Origin: Chrysophaeum taylorii
Lineage: Eukaryota; Sar; Pelagophyceae; Pelagomonadales; Pelagomonadaceae
Assembly (NCBI GenBank): GCA_029834535.1
Contig: JAQMWT010000421.1
Coordinates: 141,098 to 205,097, forward strand
Length of the DNA stretch: 64,000 bases
Reading direction: 5' to 3'
Of this stretch, positions 58,216 through 64,000 are shown piece after piece (position 1 is the first letter of the stretch; the number at the start of each line of letters is the position of its first letter). The notes below the pieces were generated by a model, which did not search any database, was not told the origin of the DNA, and saw nothing but the letters and a program-made list of their open reading frames with translations. The position numbers and the translations under genes were made by a program.

Positions 58216-60021
58216 ATGATGGTGTTCGCAACGGCGCTGGTCGCGTTCGTGGGTCGGTTTGAGGTCGGGAAGCGGGCTTTGCGCGCAACGGTCCAGGAGC
58301 CGCCGCCGTTGTCGTCGTGGTCGTCGTGCGAGCCGTCGTGGCGGAGCCCGGCGTCGTGGCAGCCCCGAGGTCCCGCCGCGAGCGAGAATTTTTTGTTCGA
58401 CGCGCAGCGGCTGCGGCTGGTGGTGGCGCGGATGCGCATCGTGGCGACCGAAGAGGAGCTCGCGGCGTTGATGAGTCAGATCGACGCGGACGACGACGGC
58501 ATTATATCGTTCTCCGAGTTTGTTAGGTTCGTAACTCAGAGCGGTTCGGACGATACCCTCGTCGGACGGCTTCGACGCGCGTTGCGCGACGACTTCGAGA
58601 CGCGGGCTGCCGTGGACGAGGTTTTCGTGGTGAAGCCCGTGTCGGCGTCCGAGTACCTCGCGGGCCTCGACCGCGCGCAGCAGCCGGCGATGGCCGCTCT
58701 GAGGTCGGAGTTCGACGCTCTGTCGCGCGTGCAGCACGAGGCCCGGATCTTGGATGCAGGGGACCGGTACGCGTCGACCTACGACGCGAAAGACTGGCTC
58801 CGGGTGCTGTCCTCGTGGCCGAGCTCGTTCGTCGTGAGACGCATTCGGTCGCCGCTCGTCGCGATCTCCGCGTGGGCGCTCGGCGTCTCGGTCGTTCACG
58901 GCGCTGCCCTCGCCAAGGCCGGCGTGGTGTTTGGACTCTTGGGCGCGGCGGCTCCGGGGGTTGGGATTGCCAAGACGATGACCCTCGCCGGCTCGGCCCT
59001 CTCGCTCCTCCTCGTTTTCCGGACCAACACGGCCTACAACCGGTACGCCGAGGGACGCAAAGTCTGGGAAACGATGACGACGGCCGCGAGAGACTGCGCC
59101 GAGTTCTGCGGCGCGTACATCGAAGAGATCGGGGAGGCCCGCGTCCGCCGCGTCGCCGACCTCCTCTGCGCCTTTCCTCTCGCGCTACAGCTCCATCTCC
59201 AGAACCAACGCGTCCCCCCCGAGCCTCGCGAGGACGTCCATAAGTCGTTCCTCGAGCTCGTCAACGACAAATTTCGAAAAAACGGCGCCTTCCGGCGATG
59301 TTGGCGGTGTCGCGATGCCGCGCGCCGCCCCGCGACGACGGAGGGCTCTGTTCCCCTCGCCGCGTTTATCGCCGGGTGTAGAGCCGACGAACGCCTCGCC
59401 GCGTCGTTTTCTCTCCCCTCGGACGTCGACGCCGGCGTCGCCCTCCAGCAGCTCCACCAGCTCAAGTTCGGCTCCTCGCGCGAGCCCAACCGACCCGTTT
59501 CCCTTTGCGAACTCGAAGCCTACTACAACCCCCTCGCGATCGCCCGACTTCTACCCGCAGACCTCCGCGCGAGGCTCTCGAGATCGCGCTGCGCGCCCCT
59601 GGAAATATCCCGCCTCCTCGTGCGCGAGGCCAAGGCGGTTCCCTACGACGAGGATGCCTTCACCTCGAGGGAACGCATTACCCTCCTCAACAGCATTGCC
59701 CGCCTCCGCGGCTGCGTCGCCAGCGCCGAGCGCGTCGCGCAGACCCCCGTCCCCCTCCACTACGCCCGCCACGCCCTCCGGTTCCTCACCCTCTGGTCCG
59801 TCCTCCTTCCCTTTGCGCTCGTCGATCACCTCGGCCTCCTCACGGTTCCCGTCACCGCCTTTATGGTCTGGGCCCTCTACGGCCTCCGGGAAATCGGCAC
59901 CCTCATCGAAAATCCTTTCTCCCGGCCCCTCCAGCTTCAAATCGTCTCCGATACGCTCTTCCTCGACGTCAGAGAGGCCGTCGACACCGCGGTCCACTTC
60001 GGCAGCCGCCGCTCCGTCTAA
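58216..60021 (+). CDS. EF-hand plus bestrophin-like anion channel
   Basis: 601 codons, single exon. One canonical EF-hand loop at about 90-101 (DADDDGIISFSE) precedes a bestrophin/UPF0187 domain at about 190-590. Family blocks: a membrane segment near SPLVAISAWALGVSVVHG, the pore region TLAGSALSLLLVFRTNTAYNRYAEGRKVW with the conserved FRTNTAYxR(Y/W)xExR signature, then VPLHYARHALRFLTLWSVLL and the final membrane helix with NPFSRPLQLQ. Bestrophins are anion channels. Plant and algal members tune the thylakoid or carbon-concentrating ion balance, so a plastid or plasma-membrane role is possible. A cytosolic EF-hand suggests direct calcium control. The Arg/Cys-rich insert near 360-375 is lineage specific. 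Confidence 0.85.
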   Translation: MMVFATALVAFVGRFEVGKRALRATVQEPPPLSSWSSCEPSWRSPASWQPRGPAASENFLFDAQRLRLVVARMRIVATEEELAALMSQIDADDDGIISFSEFVRFVTQSGSDDTLVGRLRRALRDDFETRAAVDEVFVVKPVSASEYLAGLDRAQQPAMAALRSEFDALSRVQHEARILDAGDRYASTYDAKDWLRVLSSWPSSFVVRRIRSPLVAISAWALGVSVVHGAALAKAGVVFGLLGAAAPGVGIAKTMTLAGSALSLLLVFRTNTAYNRYAEGRKVWETMTTAARDCAEFCGAYIEEIGEARVRRVADLLCAFPLALQLHLQNQRVPPEPREDVHKSFLELVNDKFRKNGAFRRCWRCRDAARRPATTEGSVPLAAFIAGCRADERLAASFSLPSDVDAGVALQQLHQLKFGSSREPNRPVSLCELEAYYNPLAIARLLPADLRARLSRSRCAPLEISRLLVREAKAVPYDEDAFTSRERITLLNSIARLRGCVASAERVAQTPVPLHYARHALRFLTLWSVLLPFALVDHLGLLTVPVTAFMVWALYGLREIGTLIENPFSRPLQLQIVSDTLFLDVREAVDTAVHFGSRRSV

Positions 60022-60270
60022 CAACAACAACAACAACAACACCACCAGAACCCACCTTTTTTTTTTTTTTTTGTGACTGTGATGTGATGTGCGCGTGCAA
60101 AAACGCCAAAATGTCCTATATACCTACGGCGCGCCCAAGCCGGGATTATACAAGTACAAAATTTTAATAGTAGCAATTACCACCACCACCACCACCAGTG
60201 GCGTTGGTTTATTCGGATTGAAGCACCACCACCACCACCAACAACAACATTATTATTATTATTATTATTA
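60022..60270. repeat. Microsatellite-rich 3' region
   Basis: CAA/ACA run (60022-60042), a T-run (60057-60071), CCA/CAC runs (60180-60240) and ATT run (60249-60272) between convergent genes. No gene. Confidence 0.8.
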
Positions 60271-61710
60271 TCATCGCGGGGGCGAGGCGGCGTTGATTGC
60301 GAGGGCCGCCGCGAGAAAGGAGGGCGGGAACAACCCCGTCCGGCGGATACGTGGAACACACGCGGGGAAGAGAAATGCGAGGATAGGCGCGAGCATGTAG
60401 CGCTCTTGGCGCACAGTCGCCAGGTTCCGAGCTTTGAGCGCCGTTGCGTTCTCCTCGGTGGCGTCGAGGAGCGCGATGGCCGACTCGACGAGGCCGTCGT
60501 ACGGAACGAAGAAGACCGGATGGTCGGCGGCGAGCTCGTTCTCGAGGAGCGTGTCCGAGCCAGCCTCGGCGACAACGGGAAGGCCCGCTTTCGCGTAGAC
60601 GAGAATGCGCACGACCTCTGCAACTTTGCGATCGTGGTGGCGGTGGATAGCGAGGCCTAAGCGCGCCGCGGCGAGAGCTTCGTCGCGCGCGGCCCCAAAG
60701 TAACCTTCCAATACGGCCGCCGCTCTCGCGCGTTGTTGAAGAGCCTCGACGACGCGGACGCGGCGAGGGACGCCGATGCCCCCGAGGTGAACGGCGTCGA
60801 GGGTCGGCGCGGTCCGAGTCGACGAGGAGGGCGCTATAAGCGTCTCCGCGGCCGCGTCGAATAGGGTCGCGGTCACGCAGGCCGCCGTCGCGCACCCGGC
60901 GCCCGCGGTCAGGCCGCGGCTCGAAACGAAGGCCTCCGCTCTCCGGCGGAGGTCCTCGGGCGTATCGTCGGTTGCATACAGAAACGCTGGTTCCCCGACG
61001 CTTCCGACTTTCGACCGAGACGTCGCGGTGCCGACGCCCTTGGCGAAGACGCACGGGTGCCACAATACTCTCGCGAGGTCGACGTTGGCGTACGAGTAGT
61101 CGAGCCACGGATACGCCCGGGCCGCGTCATCGAGTGCCACAAAGCCGCGGCGGTCGTCGACGGTCGCGCCGATCGCGTTCCCGTCGGCCGCGGCGAGCGC
61201 CGCGAGCGCGCGGCGACCGGCTCCCGCGACGGCGTCGTCGCGCGCGTAGACCTCGACCGCCGCGAGCGCGGCGCGACGCGCCTCGTCGATCGACCTCGAG
61301 ACGAGCTGCTCGAGGTTCAAAAGGACGAGGGACCGCGGGAGAACCTCGGCCCAACGCGGGTCCATAAGGTTGGCGTTCAGAACGAGGTGCTGGCGCGCGC
61401 CGCAGTCGGGGACCTCGCGGACGCAGGCGCTCGCGCGGCCCGAGACCACGTCCAAGCCCAATTCCCGGAGCGCGTCGCCAAGGGGCTCCGAGACGTCGCG
61501 GAGCATGGCGTCGCAGTTGAAGTGGTCGAGGCACGTCACGGCCCAGCGCGCCGGACATTCCCTTGACCGCCGGAGCCGCCGCACGGCCTCGGCCGCCGAT
61601 GTGTTCGACGCCAAGCACCGCTCGGCGGCCGCGACTAGGTACCGCGCTTGGTTCCGAAACACCAACACCCCTCGACAGGGCGTTATGATCAGCACCAGGA
61701 CCAACATCAT
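60271..61710 (-). CDS. Secreted glycosyltransferase-like protein
   Basis: 479 codons from ATG at 61710. The first residues MMLVLVLIITPCRGVLV are a signal peptide. A longer upstream frame to 61794 begins at a non-ATG codon. The C-terminal third (GLAIHRHHDRKVAEVVRILV, KAGLPVVAEAGSDTLLENEL, PVFFVPYDGLVESAIALLD) looks like the nucleotide-sugar-binding half of GT-B glycosyltransferases, where a strand, a G-x-P-V-V-(A/S)-E stretch and F-(V/D)-x-Y follow one another. The N-terminal half (CLDHFNCDAMLRDVSEPLGD, LLNLEQLVSRS) has no named domain. ER/Golgi location is inferred. The function is uncertain. Confidence 0.55.
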   Translation of the reverse strand: MMLVLVLIITPCRGVLVFRNQARYLVAAAERCLASNTSAAEAVRRLRRSRECPARWAVTCLDHFNCDAMLRDVSEPLGDALRELGLDVVSGRASACVREVPDCGARQHLVLNANLMDPRWAEVLPRSLVLLNLEQLVSRSIDEARRAALAAVEVYARDDAVAGAGRRALAALAAADGNAIGATVDDRRGFVALDDAARAYPWLDYSYANVDLARVLWHPCVFAKGVGTATSRSKVGSVGEPAFLYATDDTPEDLRRRAEAFVSSRGLTAGAGCATAACVTATLFDAAAETLIAPSSSTRTAPTLDAVHLGGIGVPRRVRVVEALQQRARAAAVLEGYFGAARDEALAAARLGLAIHRHHDRKVAEVVRILVYAKAGLPVVAEAGSDTLLENELAADHPVFFVPYDGLVESAIALLDATEENATALKARNLATVRQERYMLAPILAFLFPACVPRIRRTGLFPPSFLAAALAINAASPPR

Positions 61711-62819
61711 GGTTACCCTCCCTCTATAGTTAGCAGTGAAATTTACCCTCACTCCTCCTTTCTTCCTGCGGGGTTCGGCCCAAACAAACAACAACGGGGC
61801 GGGCGCGGGAGTGTGCAGAAGAAGGTCCCAGTTCTTCTTCCCTTCGAGCGCACCTCGGCACCACCGGAATCCGGCACGGAACGGACCACCTGGGGCGCCT
61901 CAAAATCCTGTTGAAAAAGAGGCGGCACTGCGCGAGCGTAGAGAGTGAATGAATGGCCCCTCGACGAGCGGAGCGGAGCGTTATAGCATCAGAGCGCGAA
62001 CAAGTGCGAGGCCGCGTGCCTTTCGCCGTCAGCAACTTAGCACGCTTTGACTCGCACTTGCGCTGGGGGCCGCTGGCTCACGTTGCTCGACGCGCTGGGG
62101 CCGAGGTCGAGGCTCTCGCGACAAACGTCCTCAAAAAAGAATGACGGGGGGCCGAGTGCGACCCACCTCGTAATTTAATTCCGCGATCACTCCTGATGAT
62201 CAGAGTCAGAAGCTCAAGATTGCCAAGCAGAAGGAACTTGAAGAAACGTTTCTCGGAACGCCAGCACGGCCGGCGCGGAATCGTCAAGGTCTGGTATGGC
62301 ACCTATTTTCTGGCGAGCACCGCGGCTGGAACTTAGGAACTATCGCTCCGCCGACGCAAAAATCCAAGCGGCGAGGTTCTACGACGACGGTGCCTCGAGG
62401 ACCCTCAGCAGCGGTGCCTCGGACCTCGAGGCAGGCCGCAACCATTATGTCGAGGTCTCGTGTTTCGACGGGTAGCGTTGTTCGACGAAGCCCGGTACCT
62501 GGCTCCACCAAGACTTCCTTTCACCCACCCCTGCTGGGCCGACGCGTCGGCCCTAATCGTCGTTATTGACTGCTGCGTCGCCAGCATTTGCGCACTCTAA
62601 ATAAAGTCAGGGCGGCGGGCAGCGCACCTTATCGCGAAAACAGCCAGTCTCGGAGAAGGACGCAACGACCATTTCTTCTTCTTCTTCTTCCGCATCGAGC
62701 TTATGAGGAGGCCAGGGTCCGAAAAAAATGGATGACGTCATTTTTATTCGCAGTATCCCCCAAGACTCCCCCCAAACATGTACTAGTTAGGGTTTAGTTT
62801 CAGGTAAAGGGACTACTAG
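61711..62819. other. Intergenic region, one doubtful reading frame
   Basis: Divergent upstream space between the glycosyltransferase-like gene (-) and PRP18 (+). A plus-strand frame at about 62190-62480 (QSQKLKIAKQKELEETFLG, then further basic residues) looks mildly coding but has no domain. No other gene is seen. Short tagggttt-type phrases (62783-62797) lie directly before PRP18. Confidence 0.35.
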
Positions 62820-63734
62820 ATGGAGGTCCTCAAGAAGCTTGTCGCGGAGAAACGGGAGTCGCTCGGCGGTCGGCGGTGGGTGAAGCGGTCCGAACTGATC
62901 GAGAAGCGCGAGGCGGCGCTCGAAGCGAAGCGGCGGAAGGTCGAGCCCCGTCGTCGTCGTCGTCGTCTTCGGGACCCTCCCTCCCTCGGCCGAAGAGGAT
63001 CATCACGAAAAGGAGGAGCTCGCGGCGCTGGTGTCGGCGCCGTCGGAGGAGGTGGTCCGGCGGCTGCGGGCAATTGGGGAGCCGGCGAGGCTGTTCGGGG
63101 AATCGGATGTCGCGCGGTGCGAGCGGCTGGCCGCGGCGGAACGCGCGGGACGCGACGAGGACGAGTTCAAGCTCGAGGGCGCGTACGCGATCCGGAACAC
63201 ATTCCTCGCCGAGGGCGATGAAAACGAGGACGAGTCCGAGTCGGAGGACGAGACGCCCCCCAGCAACTTGAAGCTGATCCGCAGCTGGATTCGCGCGCGC
63301 CTCGGCGACTGGCGTCGCGACCTGAACGCGCGATCAGATTCCGAGAAGCGCGCGCCTCGGGGTCGCGTGGAGACCAAGACCTTCAGCAGTGCAGGGACTA
63401 CATCCGACCGCTGGTGAATTTGTGCCGGCGCAAGGAACTCGATCCAGCGATGGCCGCGGCATTAGCCAACATCGTATCGTTGTGCGATCGCGGCGACTTC
63501 GTCGAGGCGCACGACGCCTACATCCTCGTCGCTATCGGGAACGCGGCCTGGCCAATCGGCGTCACTTCCGTGGGCATCCACACGCGGACGGCGAGGGAAG
63601 CCGTCGAGCAGAAGAACGTCGCCCACGTCATGAACAACGAGATGCAGCGAAAGTACCTCACCTCGATCAAACGTCTCGTCAAAATTGCTCAGGATCGCCC
63701 CCGACGTCCCGCCCTCGAAAAAGGTCCTGGGTGA
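62820..63734 (+). CDS. PRP18: Pre-mRNA-splicing factor PRP18, with one frameshift
   Basis: Exon 1 is 62820-62939 (MEVLKKLVAEKRESLG ... KRSELIEKREAALEAKRRK). A 58-nt GT-AG intron (62940-62997) joins it to DHHEKEELAALVSAPSEEVV, then RRLRAIGEPARLFGES, the N-terminal splicing-factor motif. The C-terminal Prp18 domain follows: LIRSWIRARLGDWRRDL, EKRAPRGRVETKTF, LCRRKELDPAMAAAL, DAYILVAIGNAAWPIGVTSV and GIHTRTAREAV ... HVMNNEMQRKYLTSIKRLVK. PRP18 acts in the second splicing step. The frame changes by one base at about 63383, exactly between KTF and QQCRDYIRPL, both conserved and directly adjacent in the family, so a single base is missing. It may be an assembly error, a real mutation or a recoding event. 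Confidence 0.88.
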
Positions 63735-63774
63735 TGCGCCTTCCTGCCTGCACCAGAGGAATATACTACGCTCC

Positions 63775-64000
63775 TCATTCTCCTTCGTCCTCCTCCTCCT
63801 CGATGCGTCGCCGCTTCACCTCGGGGGGGAGGGGGCCCCTCTTCTTCTTGAATAATCCTCGTCCTCGTCCTCGTCGTCAGTGTGCGTAATATGGTGTCGA
63901 TCGTCGGGGTGATGAAGGTCTTCTTGGCGGTCCTCCTGCCTCCTCCTGCTCCTCCTCCTCGTCCACGATGAACCCGTCGTTGCGGTCGTAGTCGTCCTCC
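63775..64000 (-). CDS. 3' end of an unidentified acidic protein (partial)
   Basis: The minus strand shows two coding-like pieces: a C terminus LFKKKRGPLPPEVKRRRIEE followed by a short acidic end and stop at 63775-63777, and at the window edge DDYDRNDGFIVDEEEE. The two are in different frames with about 80 nt of Asp/Glu- and Arg-codon repeats between them, perhaps an intron. DYDxNDGFIVD is a type of acidic motif seen in nuclear chromatin or transcription proteins, but I cannot identify the gene. Confidence 0.35.

Noticed and set aside
62190-62480. Possible AP2-type or other DNA-binding exon
   Set aside because: Short frames with a few suggestive residues, but no convincing motif in any one frame.

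Overview
The window is nuclear DNA of a eukaryotic microalga. The evidence is GC-rich, mostly single-exon genes with a few very short GT-AG introns (44 to 58 nt where I could place them), a plastid-targeted sedoheptulose-1,7-bisphosphatase with a signal-peptide-type presequence, mitochondrial TIM9, RNA polymerase III and spliceosome genes, a UGA-containing selenoprotein, and abundant LTR retrotransposons. A stramenopile such as a pelagophyte fits best. That placement is inference from presequence style, intron size and GC content, not from a marker gene.

Layout. Positions 1-6.8 kb hold no confident gene, only decayed coding-like stretches. 6.8-12.5 kb carries a His/Cys-rich putative metal-binding protein (-), the Pol III subunit RPC25 (+), a broken hAT transposase (+) and a secreted or Golgi P-loop protein of possible sulfotransferase type (+). 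12.7-29.8 kb is a retrotransposon block: two related but diverged Ty3/gypsy-like elements in opposite orientation, about 0.1 kb apart. Both carry a C5 cytosine DNA methyltransferase domain between protease and reverse transcriptase. This is the most striking content of the window. The first element has lost its integrase, and a PIF1/Helitron-type helicase fragment sits in its place. 29.8-32.5 kb shows no confident gene. 32.5-40 kb has a 1670-residue LRR-IQ coiled-coil protein (-), a 259-bp MITE and SBPase (-). 40.2-44.7 kb is a copia-type element with near-identical 96-bp LTRs and a perfect 5-bp target duplication but no visible integrase.

44.9-64 kb is the gene-dense part: TIM9 (-), a CH-CH-C2 protein (+), a membrane-anchored RidA-family protein (-), a MAP3K-epsilon-like kinase with an armadillo-like tail (+), an MMTAG2 homologue (-), a protein made of repeated DUF3395-like modules (-), a selenoprotein M-like protein with an in-frame UGA (-), a second inverted copy of the MITE, an EF-hand plus bestrophin channel (+), a secreted glycosyltransferase-like protein (-), splicing factor PRP18 (+, with one frameshift) and the 3' end of an unidentified acidic protein (-).

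The host genes are unrelated housekeeping genes with no shared pathway. Neighbours are often divergent or convergent with short intergenic spaces (TIM9/CH-C2, RidA/kinase, kinase/MMTAG2). The coherent story is in the mobile DNA: methyltransferase-bearing retrotransposons, their decay, and nested or neighbouring DNA-transposon remains.
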